A stretch of DNA of 64,000 nucleotides from Ferruginibacter sp. (GCA_019638525.1 JAHBTO010000001.1:868001-932000); one strand, 5' to 3'; shown: positions 8,438-19,134, counted from the stretch's first letter. Numbers and translations are program-made. Notes: generated by a model not told the origin, from the sequence alone.

Positions 8438-9010
8438 TCATTTTAAACTTCGCTTTACAATCTTTTGCAACTGTGGCACCACATCTTTTTCAAACCAGGG
8501 GTTTTTCTTTTGCCATATTTTATTTCGGGGCGATGGATGAACAAGAGGCAGGTATTGCGGTAAATATGTTGTATAATTTTTTACCGTTTCGGTAAGTGTT
8601 GGTTTTAATTTTTCTCTTAAATAATATTTTTGTGCATACTGCCCAATAAGGATGATGAGCCTTGCATCTTTCATGTATTGCAAAAGCCGGGGATGCCAAA
8701 GCGGAGCACACTCGGGCCTTGGCGGCAAATCACCCGATATACCCTTGCCCGGATAACAAAAACCCATCGGCACCAATGCAAACAGGCGTTCATCATAAAA
8801 CTGTTCTTTAGTAACGCCAAGCCACCTTCTTAATTCATTACCACTTGCATCATCCCAGGGTATTCCGCTTAGCTGCACTTTTAAACCCGGCGCCTGCCCA
8901 ATGATGATTATTTTAGATTGCCGGGCAGCTTGTACAATGGGCCGGGGCGGAAAAGGCAAAAATTGTTTACAAACCGTACATGCCCGTATTTCTATTAAGA
9001 GTTTGTTCAT
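8438..9010 (-). CDS. Uracil-DNA glycosylase superfamily protein with probable 4Fe-4S cluster
   Basis: The 190-residue protein has the glycosylase motif GQAPG at 38-42 and HPSPRN at 158-163, with LIILIGQYA between them. Four cysteines, Cys11-x2-Cys14 and Cys85-x15-Cys101, match the spacing of the iron-sulfur ligands in family 4 uracil-DNA glycosylases. Family 4 enzymes usually carry Glu in the first motif (GEAPG) where this protein has Gln, so activity or base specificity may differ. It presumably removes uracil or another damaged base from DNA. It is monocistronic, convergent with the tRNA region. Confidence 0.82.
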   Translation of the reverse strand: MNKLLIEIRACTVCKQFLPFPPRPIVQAARQSKIIIIGQAPGLKVQLSGIPWDDASGNELRRWLGVTKEQFYDERLFALVPMGFCYPGKGISGDLPPRPECAPLWHPRLLQYMKDARLIILIGQYAQKYYLREKLKPTLTETVKNYTTYLPQYLPLVHPSPRNKIWQKKNPWFEKDVVPQLQKIVKRSLK

Positions 9011-9237
9011 TGTAAAAACATAAGAAAGCAGTAAACCATTTGTATTGCCTGCTTATGCAAAAACTTATAAACAAATTTACTTCAATTTTGTTTCCTTAAA
9101 ATATTGCAGTACACATAAATAATGTTATTGCATTTAAACATCAATTGCAGGTAATAAACAGCCATGTTTTTTCAATAAAATGTTAAAGAAAAAACTGGTT
9201 CACTGTAATTGTTTTACTTGCAAGTAAATTACATACC

Positions 9238-9696
9238 ATGAACAAGAAAATTTTTTTTATAGGCCTGCTTACAGTTATCGCTATCATTGCCTTTGCCATT
9301 GCACCCAAAATAAATGATAATAATAATGTAATAAAAGCTGATGAAGGTATCCGCTTCATCGAATCAAATTGGGCAAAGGCAAAAGCCGAAGCAAAAAAAC
9401 AAGGCAAACTGATTTTTTTAGATGCTTATACCACCTGGTGCGGCCCATGCAGGATGCTAAAGCGCAATACATTTCCGGATAAAGCTGCCGGCGAATTTTT
9501 CAATAAAAATTTTGTAAATGTGGCGCTTGATATGGAAAGTGGCGATGGACCGGCTGTGGCTGCTACATACGGGGTAAATGCATATCCTACATTAATCATT
9601 ACAGATGCAGATGGCAAACTAATTACTTATACCAAAGGATATATTGATGCCAAACAACTGATTGAGTTTGGAAAATATGGGCTTTCGAAAAAATGA
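9238..9696 (+). CDS. Membrane-anchored or exported thioredoxin-fold protein
   Basis: The 152-residue protein starts with a signal anchor or signal peptide (KKIFFIGLLTVIAIIAFAIA), followed by a thioredoxin domain with the redox motif WCGPC (Cys68 and Cys71) and the cis-proline segment AYPTLIITDADG. It resembles the periplasmic thioredoxin-like (DUF953/Thioredoxin_7) proteins of Bacteroidota. A disulfide-reducing role in the envelope is expected. It is followed by a terminator at 9771 and then by another thioredoxin-fold gene. Confidence 0.88.
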   Translation: MNKKIFFIGLLTVIAIIAFAIAPKINDNNNVIKADEGIRFIESNWAKAKAEAKKQGKLIFLDAYTTWCGPCRMLKRNTFPDKAAGEFFNKNFVNVALDMESGDGPAVAATYGVNAYPTLIITDADGKLITYTKGYIDAKQLIEFGKYGLSKK

Positions 9697-9770
9697 TTTA
9701 ATAGTTATGCAAAATTTTAAAACACTTTAAAATGAGCATGAGTAAAATAACAGGTGATGAATTTTTAATT

Positions 9771-9798
9771 AGCTGTATAAATTTTGTACAGCTTTTTT
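9771..9798 (+). terminator. Rho-independent terminator after thioredoxin gene
   Basis: AGCTGTA (9771-9777) and TACAGCT (9787-9793) form a perfect seven-pair stem that continues into a run of T residues. Confidence 0.75.
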
Positions 9799-9867
9799 AT
9801 TTATAAACATTTCAAATAAATTAAACCCTTTAGTGCTTAACTTTAAAGAGTACCGAAGTTTGCTGCA

Positions 9868-11985
9868 ATGAAAATAAAAATAAGCACCATCATAGTATGC
9901 ATTATTGTGTTGATGAATACCAGTTGTGGACAAAGCGGCGAAACTAAAAACAAGCAAATGAATCCAAATAATACTTATACAAATGAACTCATTAATGAAA
10001 GCAGCCCATACCTGTTGCAACATGCTCATAACCCGGTAAACTGGTACCCCTGGGGCGATGCAGCTTTGCAAAAAGCAAAGGCTCAAAACAAAATGCTCAT
10101 CATAAGCATTGGTTATGCCGCCTGCCATTGGTGCCATGTAATGGAACACGAAAGTTTTGAAGATACTGAAGTGGCAAAACTTATGAACGAACATTTCATT
10201 TGTATAAAGGTTGACAGGGAAGAGCGCCCCGATGTGGACCAGGTGTATATGGCTGCCGCACAACTTATTACCGGCAGCGGTGGATGGCCGCTAAATGCTA
10301 TTGCTTTACCCGATGGAAGGCCTTTCTATGCCGGCACTTATTTCCCCAAAAAAAACTGGATGCAGATGCTGGAATATTTTGTAGAGATGCAAAAGAAAGA
10401 GCCGGAAAAATTATTGAAAAGCGCCCAACAGGTTACCAATGGCATTCACCTGGTAGAGGCCGTTAACTTTAAGGATAGTAATACTGAATTTACATTGGCC
10501 GGCCTTGATAAACAGTTTGCAAACCTTTTGCCACATCTTGATTTAATAAAAGGCGGCGCCAACAGGGCGCCAAAATTCCCCATGCCTACCAATTGGGAAT
10601 ATTTACTGCATTATAATTATCTAACAAAAAACGAAGTAGCCCTAAAAGCCGTGCATGTAACCCTTCAAAATATGGCCGATGGCGGTATTTACGATCATCT
10701 TGCAGGCGGCTTTGCCCGTTACTCAACCGATGCCAACTGGCATGTGCCGCATTTTGAAAAAATGCTGTACGATAATTCGCAGTTGGTAAGTTTATATGCA
10801 CATGCCTATCAGCAATCAAAAAACCCGTTGTATAAAAAAGTGGTATATCAAACATTGCATTTTATACAGCAAGAACTTACTTCACCCGAAGGGGCCTTTT
10901 ATTCATCGCTTGATGCAGACAGCGATGGCGAAGAAGGAAAATATTATGTATGGACAAAGGCCGAAATTGAAAAAGCACTGGGTGCTGATGCTGCAATATT
11001 TTCTGCTTACTACAATATAACAGCAGAAGGCAACTGGGAGCATGGAAAAAATATTTTGTTGCGCCACGAAACAGATGAAGCCACAGCAAAAAGACTGGGC
11101 ATTACTGTAAATGAACTGATAGCAAAGATTGATGCTGCAAAAGAAAAGCTGATGAAAATAAGGAATACAAGGGTAAAACCCGGTCTTGATGATAAAATAA
11201 TCAGTAGCTGGAACGCAATGATGATAACAGGATATGTTGATGCCTACAGGGTTTTTAACGATGAAACATTTTTACATGCAGCCCTTACCAATGCAAAGTT
11301 TTTATTAAAACATGCCATTGCAAATGACGGGGAAATGACAAGAAATTTTAAAAACGGTAAATCAACCATTCATGCGCTGCTTGATGATTATGCTTTTACC
11401 ATTACGGCGTTTATAAACCTGTACCAGGCTACTTTTGATGAAAGCTGGCTTAAACAGGCTAATACTTTAACTGCTTATGCATTGGAGCATTTCTTCGACC
11501 CCAAAACAAAAATGTTTTTTTATACACATAATAAATATGCCGATTTAATTTCCCGTAAAATGGAAATAGCAGATAATGTTATTCCATCTTCCAATTCGCA
11601 AATGGCAAAGAACCTTTTTTTGCTGGGGCATTTTTTTTATAACGAAGATTATATCGGCAAGGCAAAACAAATGCTCATCAATGTAGAGGAAGATGTAGAA
11701 AAAAATATTTATTTCTATACCAATTGGGGCATATTGCAGGCCTTATTTAGCAAACCGCTTTACGAAGTGGCCATAACCGGCAATGACTGTATAAGCAAAC
11801 TGAAAGAATTTGACCAGCATTACCTGCCCCAAACCATCTATCTTGGTTCAAAAGAACAAAGCCGGTTGGCATTGCTAAAAAATAAATTGATAGCCGGGCA
11901 AACCACTATATATGTATGCCTGGATAAAACATGCAAATTACCTGTAACAGAAGTATCAAAGGCTTTAATGCAAATAAGCAATTAA
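9868..11985 (+). CDS. DUF255 / YyaL-type thioredoxin-domain lipoprotein
   Basis: The 705-residue protein has a lipoprotein signal (hydrophobic run ending MNTSC, Cys20). The N-terminal DUF255 thioredoxin-like domain is clear from [17 protein letters not shown] at about 46-62, CHWCH with Cys86 and Cys89, and [23 protein letters not shown]. The rest is an alpha/alpha-toroid like that of N-acylglucosamine 2-epimerases, including [20 protein letters not shown] and [16 protein letters not shown]. The family (SSP411/YyaL) is universal but its reaction is unsettled. A lipoprotein version implies an envelope location. Confidence 0.92.
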   Translation: MKIKISTIIVCIIVLMNTSCGQSGETKNKQMNPNNTYTNELINESSPYLLQHAHNPVNWYPWGDAALQKAKAQNKMLIISIGYAACHWCHVMEHESFEDTEVAKLMNEHFICIKVDREERPDVDQVYMAAAQLITGSGGWPLNAIALPDGRPFYAGTYFPKKNWMQMLEYFVEMQKKEPEKLLKSAQQVTNGIHLVEAVNFKDSNTEFTLAGLDKQFANLLPHLDLIKGGANRAPKFPMPTNWEYLLHYNYLTKNEVALKAVHVTLQNMADGGIYDHLAGGFARYSTDANWHVPHFEKMLYDNSQLVSLYAHAYQQSKNPLYKKVVYQTLHFIQQELTSPEGAFYSSLDADSDGEEGKYYVWTKAEIEKALGADAAIFSAYYNITAEGNWEHGKNILLRHETDEATAKRLGITVNELIAKIDAAKEKLMKIRNTRVKPGLDDKIISSWNAMMITGYVDAYRVFNDETFLHAALTNAKFLLKHAIANDGEMTRNFKNGKSTIHALLDDYAFTITAFINLYQATFDESWLKQANTLTAYALEHFFDPKTKMFFYTHNKYADLISRKMEIADNVIPSSNSQMAKNLFLLGHFFYNEDYIGKAKQMLINVEEDVEKNIYFYTNWGILQALFSKPLYEVAITGNDCISKLKEFDQHYLPQTIYLGSKEQSRLALLKNKLIAGQTTIYVCLDKTCKLPVTEVSKALMQISN

Positions 11986-11993
11986 ATAAATTA

Positions 11994-12057
11994 TTTTCAA
12001 TTAATGATTTATCAATACATCAGCATTTAATTGAAAAGTTTGTTTATCCTTTTTTTT
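11994..12057 (+). terminator. Possible terminator hairpin between DUF255 gene and polysaccharide locus
   Basis: TTTTCAATTAA (11994-12004) and TTAATTGAAAA (12027-12037) are perfect inverted repeats with a 22-base loop. A run of eight T residues follows after a 12-base gap, so it is not a classical terminator. It marks the boundary of the polysaccharide locus. Confidence 0.35.
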
Positions 12058-12117
12058 ATAGGGTTGTATTTCATTAACTGTAATGGGCTTATAATATCAA
12101 ACTAAGCACTAATTGCC

Positions 12118-12125
12118 TATTTTTG
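12118..12125 (+). promoter_or_regulatory. Candidate -7 element for the first polysaccharide operon
   Basis: TATTTTTG fits TAnnTTTG and lies 27 bases before the rfbB ATG. No TTG is seen at the usual -33 position. Confidence 0.45.
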
Positions 12126-12151
12126 CATCGCTTAAAACCAACATATATTAC

Positions 12152-13204
12152 ATGCACAAAATTTTAATAACCGGCGGGGCAGGCTTTATTGGGTCGCACC
12201 TTACACGGTTATTTGTGCGTAAATACCCCGGCTACACAATAGTTAATCTTGATAAACTTACTTATGCCGGTAACCTCGAAAACCTGCGGGATATTGAAAA
12301 CGAACCCAACTACCATTTTATAAAAGGCGATATAACCGACCTCAATTTATTACGCAATCTTTTTTCTGCCCATAAATTTACGGCAGTGTTGCATTGTGCT
12401 GCCGAAAGCCATGTGGACAGGTCTATAACCGACCCATTGGCTTTTATCAATACCAATGTATTGGGTACAGCATCGTTGTTACAGGCTGCAAAAGAAGAAT
12501 GGGCAGGCGATTATGAAAATAAAATCTTCTATCATATTTCTACAGATGAAGTGTATGGTTCACTGGGCGAAACAGGTTTTTTTACAGAAACTACCGCTTA
12601 CGACCCACGCAGCCCTTACTCTGCATCCAAAGCCTCATCCGATCATATTGTAAGAGCATTTTATCATACTTATAAAATGCCGGTTAAAATTAGCAACTGC
12701 AGTAACAATTACGGTCCCTATCATTTTCCCGAAAAACTGATACCGCTTTGCATTCACAATATCATCAATAATAAACCGCTGCCCATTTACGGCAAAGGCG
12801 AAAATGTAAGGGACTGGCTGTTTGTAGAAGATCATGTACGTGCCATAGATGTTATTTTTCATAATGGTAAAATTGGCGAAACCTATAATATTGGCGGACA
12901 TAACGAGTGGACTAATATTAATTTGGTGAAAGAATTGTGCAGGCAGATGGATGATAAATTGGGCAGGCCAAAAGGCAGTTCGGAAAAATTAATAACCTAT
13001 GTAACCGATAGGGCGGGCCACGATTTACGTTATGCCATTGATGCATCTAAACTAAAAAAAGAATTGGGCTGGATGCCATCATTACAATTTGAAGAAGGGA
13101 TAAGCAAAACAATTGACTGGTACCTGGCAAACACCGAATGGCTAAAACATGTTACCAGTGGCGAGTACCAGCATTATTATACAGAGCAATACCACAAAAG
13201 ATAA
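12152..13204 (+). CDS. rfbB: dTDP-glucose 4,6-dehydratase
   Basis: The 350-residue extended short-chain dehydrogenase converts dTDP-glucose to dTDP-4-keto-6-deoxyglucose. It has the NAD-binding GGAGFIGS at 8-15, TDE at 131-133, YSASK (Tyr156, Lys160), and conserved [20 protein letters not shown] and [16 protein letters not shown]. The frame is open from 12113, but the family starts at MHKILITGG, so the ATG at 12152 is chosen. rfbA follows four bases after its stop. rfbC and rfbD, needed for dTDP-rhamnose, are absent from the window, so the product may feed an amino-sugar branch instead. Confidence 0.96.
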   Translation: MHKILITGGAGFIGSHLTRLFVRKYPGYTIVNLDKLTYAGNLENLRDIENEPNYHFIKGDITDLNLLRNLFSAHKFTAVLHCAAESHVDRSITDPLAFINTNVLGTASLLQAAKEEWAGDYENKIFYHISTDEVYGSLGETGFFTETTAYDPRSPYSASKASSDHIVRAFYHTYKMPVKISNCSNNYGPYHFPEKLIPLCIHNIINNKPLPIYGKGENVRDWLFVEDHVRAIDVIFHNGKIGETYNIGGHNEWTNINLVKELCRQMDDKLGRPKGSSEKLITYVTDRAGHDLRYAIDASKLKKELGWMPSLQFEEGISKTIDWYLANTEWLKHVTSGEYQHYYTEQYHKR

Positions 13205-13208
13205 ATCA

Positions 13209-14069
13209 ATGAAAGGAATCATACTTGCAGGCGGCACAGGCACCAGGCTGTATCCAATTACAAAGGGTATTAGTAAGCAATTGATGCCCATTTATGATAA
13301 GCCTATGATTTATTATCCGCTAAGCACACTCATGCTGGCGGGCATTAAAGAAGTGTTGATTATTACAACCCCCGAAGACCAGGACCAGTTTAAAAGATTA
13401 TTGGGCGATGGAAGCCAGTGGGGCTGTGCATTTGATTATGCTAAACAAGAAGTGCCCAACGGCCTTGCACAGGCATTTGTTATTGGTCAAAAATTTATTG
13501 GTAACGATAGCGTGGCACTGGTGTTGGGCGATAATATTTTTTATGGAAGTGGTTTCAGGCAGTTGCTAACAAATAGCGTGAACCCCAATGGCGCTGTTAT
13601 TTTTGCTTACCCAGTAAGCGACCCCGAGCGATACGGCGTGGTAGAATTTGATAAAAACAACAATGCTATAAGCATTGAAGAAAAACCAGCAAAGCCAAAA
13701 AGCAATTATGCGGTACCGGGTTTGTATTTTTATGATAACGCTGTAGTTGAAATTGCAAAAAATATTCAACCAAGCGCAAGGGGCGAATACGAAATTACCG
13801 CAGTAAACGATTATTACCTGCAACAGAAAAAACTAAAAGTAGCTGTATTGAACCGTGGCTTTGCCTGGTTAGATACAGGCACTTTTGAAAGCCTGAATGA
13901 TGCCTCTGAATATGTAAGGGTGATAGAAAAAAGGCAGGGATTAAAAATAGGCTGCCCCGAAGAGATTGCATTTAGAATGGGGTTTATAGATAAAGCTCAT
14001 TTAAACAAACTGGCAGATGAGTTGGCAAAAAGCGGATATGGCGAATATTTAAAAAAGATTGCAGAATAA
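13209..14069 (+). CDS. rfbA: Glucose-1-phosphate thymidylyltransferase
   Basis: The 286-residue enzyme makes dTDP-glucose from dTTP and glucose-1-phosphate. The nucleotide-binding signature [12 protein letters not shown] lies at 8-19, and [17 protein letters not shown] and LGDNIFYG follow. The ATG at 13209 gives the family start MKGIILAGG; an earlier in-frame ATG at 13149 lies inside rfbB and is rejected. It is co-transcribed with rfbB and the acetyltransferase behind it. Confidence 0.97.
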   Translation: MKGIILAGGTGTRLYPITKGISKQLMPIYDKPMIYYPLSTLMLAGIKEVLIITTPEDQDQFKRLLGDGSQWGCAFDYAKQEVPNGLAQAFVIGQKFIGNDSVALVLGDNIFYGSGFRQLLTNSVNPNGAVIFAYPVSDPERYGVVEFDKNNNAISIEEKPAKPKSNYAVPGLYFYDNAVVEIAKNIQPSARGEYEITAVNDYYLQQKKLKVAVLNRGFAWLDTGTFESLNDASEYVRVIEKRQGLKIGCPEEIAFRMGFIDKAHLNKLADELAKSGYGEYLKKIAE

Positions 14070-14079
14070 AATTAGGCAG

Positions 14080-14652
14080 ATGAATTTTTATGTACATCCA
14101 ACAGCCATTGTTGACGAAAATTGCCAGATAGGCGAGGGCACCAAAATCTGGCATTTCTGCCATATCATGAGTGGGGCGGTTATTGGCAACAATTGCAACC
14201 TGGGGCAAAACGTGGTGGTATCTCCAAAAGTTATATTGGGTAATAATGTACGTGTACAAAACAATGTAAGCATTTACGAAGGTGTTATTTGCGAAGACGA
14301 TGTTTTCCTGGGCCCCAGCATGGTACTAACCAATGTGATAAACCCACGCAGCGCCGTAAGTCGCAAACATGAGTATAAAACAACGCTTATAAAAAAAGGA
14401 GCAAGTATTGGCGCCAATGCAACTATTGTGTGTGGTAATACCATTAACGAATATGCGTTTATTGGTGCAGGTGCCGTGGTTATAAAAGATGTACCGGCTT
14501 ATGCATTAATTGTAGGCAACCCCGGTGTACAAAAAGGATGGATGAGTGAGTACGGGCATAAATTAAAATTTGATGAAAATAATAAAGCTGTTTGTGCAGA
14601 GAGCGGGCAGGAATATTTGTTAGAAAATAATACCGTTACAAGAATAAAATAA
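14080..14652 (+). CDS. WbpD/WlbB-like sugar N-acetyltransferase (left-handed beta-helix)
   Basis: The 190-residue hexapeptide-repeat protein has [45 protein letters not shown] and [10 protein letters not shown]. These match UDP-2-acetamido-3-amino-2,3-dideoxyglucuronate N-acetyltransferases (WbpD/WlbB) more closely than generic LacA-type enzymes. The ATG at 14080 is chosen; a TTG at 14059 overlaps rfbA. The next gene is a WbpB/WlbA-like oxidoreductase, which supports a role in making a 2,3-diacetamido-uronic acid or a related 3-amino sugar. Substrate identity is inferred. Confidence 0.82.
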   Translation: MNFYVHPTAIVDENCQIGEGTKIWHFCHIMSGAVIGNNCNLGQNVVVSPKVILGNNVRVQNNVSIYEGVICEDDVFLGPSMVLTNVINPRSAVSRKHEYKTTLIKKGASIGANATIVCGNTINEYAFIGAGAVVIKDVPAYALIVGNPGVQKGWMSEYGHKLKFDENNKAVCAESGQEYLLENNTVTRIK

Positions 14653-14747
14653 ATATTGGGTTGATAGTAAGTTGAAACAGATGTTTGATTTGAAAAAAGC
14701 CTGATCATTTTAACATCCGGATTATTGATACCCAAAACTAAATCAAC

Positions 14748-15650
14748 ATGAAAAATTTTGCATTGATAGGCGCCGGCGGATATATTGCACCACGGCACAT
14801 GAAAGCGATAAAAGATACAGGCAATAACCTGATTGCCGCATTAGACAAACATGATTCGGTGGGCATACTCGACAGTTATTTTCCCGATACGGATTTCTTT
14901 ACTGAATTTGAACGATTTGATCGCCACTTGGAAAAACAAAAACGCAATGGAATAAAAATTGATTATGTTAGTGTTTGCAGCCCCAACTATCTTCATGATG
15001 CACATATTCGGTTTGGATTACGCATTGGTGCCGATGTTATTTGCGAAAAGCCAATTGTTTTAAATCCCTGGAATATTGATGCACTTGAAGAAATTGAAAA
15101 AGAGACAGGCCGTAAAGTGTACACCATTTTACAATTAAGGTTACACCCATCAATCATTGCATTAAAAAAACAAATAGACGAAGCGCCGGCAGGTACAAAA
15201 CATGAAGTAGATTTAAAGTATATCACATCTCGTGGCCACTGGTACCACACAAGCTGGAAAGGAGATTTGCAAAAAAGCGGTGGTATAGCAACCAATATAG
15301 GCGTTCATTTTTTTGATATGCTGATATGGATTTTTGGCAATGTAAAAGAAAACAAAGTGGTTGAACATACAAAAGTAACTGCCTCAGGAAAACTTGAACT
15401 TGAAAAAGCATCTGTAAACTGGATGCTGAGTATTGATGCAGAAACATTGCCTGCCGATATAAAAGCTGCCGGTAAACGTACTTACCGCACTCTTACCATC
15501 AACAACCAGTCTATTGAATTCAGCGATGGGTTTACCGAACTGCACACACAATCTTACCAGGATATTATAAATGGTAATGGCTTTAGGCTAAGCGATACAA
15601 AAAAAGCAATTGAAACTGTTCATGATATCAGGAATTTTTTTAAAAAATAA
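14748..15650 (+). CDS. WbpB/WlbA-like Gfo/Idh/MocA sugar oxidoreductase
   Basis: The 300-residue protein has an N-terminal Rossmann fold (FALIGAGGYIAPRHMKAI), the family CEKPIVLNPWN motif, and GHWYHTSWKGDLQKSGG followed by GVHFFDMLIWIFG. This resembles UDP-GlcNAcA 3-dehydrogenases of the WbpB/WlbA type, which oxidise C-3 before amination. The acetyltransferase just upstream fits the same pathway. The 6-dehydrogenase (WbpA) is not in the window, and the only DegT aminotransferase is 27 kb away at 42899. Confidence 0.82.
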   Translation: MKNFALIGAGGYIAPRHMKAIKDTGNNLIAALDKHDSVGILDSYFPDTDFFTEFERFDRHLEKQKRNGIKIDYVSVCSPNYLHDAHIRFGLRIGADVICEKPIVLNPWNIDALEEIEKETGRKVYTILQLRLHPSIIALKKQIDEAPAGTKHEVDLKYITSRGHWYHTSWKGDLQKSGGIATNIGVHFFDMLIWIFGNVKENKVVEHTKVTASGKLELEKASVNWMLSIDAETLPADIKAAGKRTYRTLTINNQSIEFSDGFTELHTQSYQDIINGNGFRLSDTKKAIETVHDIRNFFKK

Positions 15651-15751
15651 GATTCAGGCAATAAAATAAGCATGGCTTTGGTATCAACTTCAAAAAAAAT
15701 TACAACAAACAATTATTAACCTGGTAAACCCATTTAGATAAAGCAAGGCAC

Positions 15752-17203
15752 ATGCTTAAGCAACTAAAACAGTTAGGCAGCGATTCAATGATTTACGGCA
15801 TATCAGGTGTTGTGGCCCGCCTGGTAGGTGTATTGATAATTCCTATCTACACCCGGATATTTGTTCCCGAAGATTATGGTATCATCAACCTTATCAACAT
15901 TACCTTTTATTTAATTGGTATACTCATGCTTTGCTCTATGGACAACGCTTCGCACAGGTGGTATTATGATACCAATGATGAAGAAGATCAGAAAAAAACT
16001 TTTGGCACCTGGGTTTGGTTTCAGCTTAGCTTATCGGCTGCAGCAGCCATCATCATCATCTTATTAAGTCCTGTTTTGGTAAAAGCATTTTTTAAAGAAG
16101 ATGCAAAACCTATCTATTTAATACTTCCGGCTATAGCATTAGTTACCAATATACTTCCGCAGGTAATAACCAACTGGTACAGGGTAAGGCGCAAACCCGT
16201 AGCCACCGTTGTTTTCACCATATCGCAAACCATTGTTACCATTGGCCTGTCGGTTTTATTTGTGGTGGTATTGCGCTGGCATATCACCGGTGTGTTTGCA
16301 GCGCTTACCATTTCATCAGCCATTTTTAGCCTGGTTGCATTGCAGCAAATGCAGGGATGGCTGCACTTAAAATATTTTTTAAAAAGCAGGCTGCAGCCCA
16401 TGCTTAAGTATGCATTTCCTTTTATACCGGCGGCCATCGCTTACTGGCTGCTCAACAGCACCGACTCATATTTTCTTGTATATTTTAAAAACAAGGCCGA
16501 GGTAGGTATTTTTGGAATAGGCGCTTATATTGCGTCGGGCATATCATTATTTACAGGTGCATTTCAACAGGCGTGGATTCCGTTTGCCTTTTCAATCATG
16601 AACGAAGACAATGCCAAACAAGTGTATGCTACTGTGTTTTTATTGTTTGGATATGCAATGGGGTTTTTAGCAGCATTGCTAATGATTTTTGCTCCCGAAA
16701 TTTTATTGGTACTTACTGCGCCTGCATATCACGATGCAGCCTGGGTGGCCGGCATATTGGGTTACAACCTTGTTGTAATTGGCTTTACTTCCATTGCCAG
16801 CATAGGAATTTCTATTGCAAAAAAACCTTCATCATTTGGTATTGCCATGATGATTGCCACGGTGGTTACAATCATTTTAGATATCATCCTCATTCCACAA
16901 TATGGAAAAGAAGGCTCGGCTATTGCAACATTGGCCGCACAGTTAATTGTGCCCGCCTGGATATTTTATAAAGGCAATAAAGTTTATCCCATACCATATA
17001 AATATACCGAAGTGGTATTAGTGATGTTGCTGATGGCAGCTATTGCCGTTAGTGTAAGGTTTATTAGCTTTGATGGATTGCTGATGCAGGTGATTGTAAA
17101 AACTGCAGTGGCACTGCTGATGTTGCTATTTATACTGGTTGCCAATAAAGCTAAATTGCAACTGGTATTATCAAAATTAAAAAAACGGAAACAGGGCGCT
17201 TAA
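15752..17203 (+). CDS. Wzx-type polysaccharide flippase (first copy)
   Basis: The 483-residue integral membrane protein has about 12-14 hydrophobic segments and an N-terminal MATE/polysaccharide-transport pattern (DSMIYGISGVVARLVGVLIIPIYTR). It belongs to the MOP superfamily that flips lipid-linked repeat units across the inner membrane. A second and only distantly similar flippase lies at 28066. asnB follows 12 bases after its stop. Confidence 0.88.
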   Translation: MLKQLKQLGSDSMIYGISGVVARLVGVLIIPIYTRIFVPEDYGIINLINITFYLIGILMLCSMDNASHRWYYDTNDEEDQKKTFGTWVWFQLSLSAAAAIIIILLSPVLVKAFFKEDAKPIYLILPAIALVTNILPQVITNWYRVRRKPVATVVFTISQTIVTIGLSVLFVVVLRWHITGVFAALTISSAIFSLVALQQMQGWLHLKYFLKSRLQPMLKYAFPFIPAAIAYWLLNSTDSYFLVYFKNKAEVGIFGIGAYIASGISLFTGAFQQAWIPFAFSIMNEDNAKQVYATVFLLFGYAMGFLAALLMIFAPEILLVLTAPAYHDAAWVAGILGYNLVVIGFTSIASIGISIAKKPSSFGIAMMIATVVTIILDIILIPQYGKEGSAIATLAAQLIVPAWIFYKGNKVYPIPYKYTEVVLVMLLMAAIAVSVRFISFDGLLMQVIVKTAVALLMLLFILVANKAKLQLVLSKLKKRKQGA

Positions 17204-17215
17204 AAATTATAAAGT

Positions 17216-19090
17216 ATGTGTGGAATTGCAGGCATTATTGCCCTTGATAAATATGAAGTTTCTTTAGAAAGGGTAAAGAAGATGACCGATGTTATTGCAC
17301 ACCGTGGCCCCGATGGAGAAGGCCACTGGATAAGCGATAATGGGCAGGTAGCGCTTGGCCACCGGCGGCTTTCCATCATTGATCTTAGCCATGCTGCCGA
17401 TCAGCCAATGCATTATGCAGGCAGGTACAGCATGGTTTTTAACGGCGAAATTTATAATTATATCGAACTGAAAGATACACTGGTAAAACAGGGTTATTCT
17501 TTTTTCACCAACAGCGATACAGAAGTATTACTTGCTTTATACCATCAGCACAAAGAAGCCTGCCTGCAAATGCTTGATGGTATGTTTGCATTTGTTATTT
17601 ACGATGCAAAAACCAATGAAATATTTGCAGCACGTGACCGCTTTGGCGAAAAACCTTTTTTTTACAGTTACCAAAACGGAAAACATTTTTTATTTGGCAG
17701 CGAAATGAAATGCCTTTGGGCAGCAGGTTTACCAAAACAGGTAAATGAGCGCATGCTTTTTAATTACCTTGAAGTTGGCCAACTGAACAATATCAACGAT
17801 CAGGGCGAAACGTTTTATAAAAACTGTCATCGCCTGCCCCATAGCCATTACCTAAAACTCAATTGCAGTACATGTAGTTTTTCCATGCACCGTTATTATG
17901 ATATAGATTGGAAATATACCAATCATTCAATAACACAAAAACAGGCTTCAGAAAAATTAAAAACCCTTTTTTACGATTCGGTAAATAAACGCCTGCGTAG
18001 CGATGTGCCCGTGGGCAGCAGCCTTAGCGGCGGCCTCGATAGCAGCCTTGTGGTAACGGTGATTGATGAACTTAAGAAAAGCAGCAATCAGAAACAGGCA
18101 ACATTTTCGGCAGTGTTTCCCGGGTTTTTAAAAGACGAAAGAAAGTATATTGACTATGTAATTGCAAAAACAAATGTGCAACCGCATTTTGTAACCCCCA
18201 CCGACGAAGGTTTGATAAAAAATATTGATAAACTTAGCTGGCACCAGGAAGAGCCCTATGGCAGCGCAAGTATTTATGTGCAATATTGTGTGATGGAGCT
18301 GGCAAAAAATAATTCGGTAACGGTTTTGTTAGATGGGCAGGGCGCCGATGAAATACTGGCCGGTTACCATACATATTACCAACCTTATTTTGATGAGTTG
18401 AAAAAAAATAACAGGCAGTTATATGCACAACAAATAACTGCTTATAAAAACCTGCATGCAGGCAATGTTATAAACAAACAGGAAGCTGTGAGTGTAAAGT
18501 TGATGGCTAAAACAATTGCAGGGCCTTATATAAACAACCTGCGAAAATTTTACAGGCAATACCAGCAAATAAAAAATGCAAGCCTGCATCCCGACTTTTA
18601 CAATCATTATAAAAAAGAACGCATTATACTGCCCTCCCGTTTTCAAAGCCTTAACCATGCACTGTACCATAGCCTCTTTAATATTTCGTTGCAGGATTTG
18701 TTACGTTATGCCGACAGGAACAGCATGGCGCACAGCCGTGAAGTAAGATTGCCATTTTTAAATCATGAACTGGTGCAGTTTTTATTTAGCCTGCCACCGC
18801 AAATGAAAATAAACAATGGCTGGACAAAATGGTTAATGAGAGAAACATTTACCAATGAATTGCCCACCGAAATTGCCTGGCGAAAAGATAAAATAGGGTA
18901 TGAACCGCCGCAACAAAGTTGGATGGAAAGAAAAGAACTGAAAGAAAAAATACACGAAGCAAAAAAGAAACTGGTTAAAAATAAAATTATTAATCCTGCC
19001 GAAATAGATAAGGAAATAAAAGCGGAGCCGAGCACCAAAAATATAAATAATAGCTGGCGTTATTGGATGGCAGGAGAAATGTTTGCCTGA
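17216..19090 (+). CDS. asnB: AsnB-type glutamine amidotransferase (first copy)
   Basis: The 624-residue protein starts MCGIAGI with the catalytic Cys2 of class II glutamine amidotransferases, and has AHRGPDGEGHW and FNGEIYNYIEL. The C-terminal synthetase domain carries the PP-loop SGGLDSS and DGQGADEILAGYH. In polysaccharide loci such enzymes probably amidate uronic acids or similar carboxylates rather than make free asparagine. That fits the WbpB/WbpD-like genes upstream. A second copy is at 31852. Confidence 0.9.
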   Translation: MCGIAGIIALDKYEVSLERVKKMTDVIAHRGPDGEGHWISDNGQVALGHRRLSIIDLSHAADQPMHYAGRYSMVFNGEIYNYIELKDTLVKQGYSFFTNSDTEVLLALYHQHKEACLQMLDGMFAFVIYDAKTNEIFAARDRFGEKPFFYSYQNGKHFLFGSEMKCLWAAGLPKQVNERMLFNYLEVGQLNNINDQGETFYKNCHRLPHSHYLKLNCSTCSFSMHRYYDIDWKYTNHSITQKQASEKLKTLFYDSVNKRLRSDVPVGSSLSGGLDSSLVVTVIDELKKSSNQKQATFSAVFPGFLKDERKYIDYVIAKTNVQPHFVTPTDEGLIKNIDKLSWHQEEPYGSASIYVQYCVMELAKNNSVTVLLDGQGADEILAGYHTYYQPYFDELKKNNRQLYAQQITAYKNLHAGNVINKQEAVSVKLMAKTIAGPYINNLRKFYRQYQQIKNASLHPDFYNHYKKERIILPSRFQSLNHALYHSLFNISLQDLLRYADRNSMAHSREVRLPFLNHELVQFLFSLPPQMKINNGWTKWLMRETFTNELPTEIAWRKDKIGYEPPQQSWMERKELKEKIHEAKKKLVKNKIINPAEIDKEIKAEPSTKNINNSWRYWMAGEMFA

Positions 19091-19134
19091 ACAGGCCTGC
19101 ACTATGATGCAGCTTTTTGTAAAAAGGAAATTGC

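Noticed and set aside
9769..10263. Minus-strand open frame of 164 codons overlapping the DUF255 gene
   Set aside because: It is antisense to a strongly supported gene and shows no family motifs; treated as a shadow frame.
16114..16437. Minus-strand frame of 107 codons in the first flippase gene
   Set aside because: It is the complement of hydrophobic codons of the flippase; no start signal or family match.
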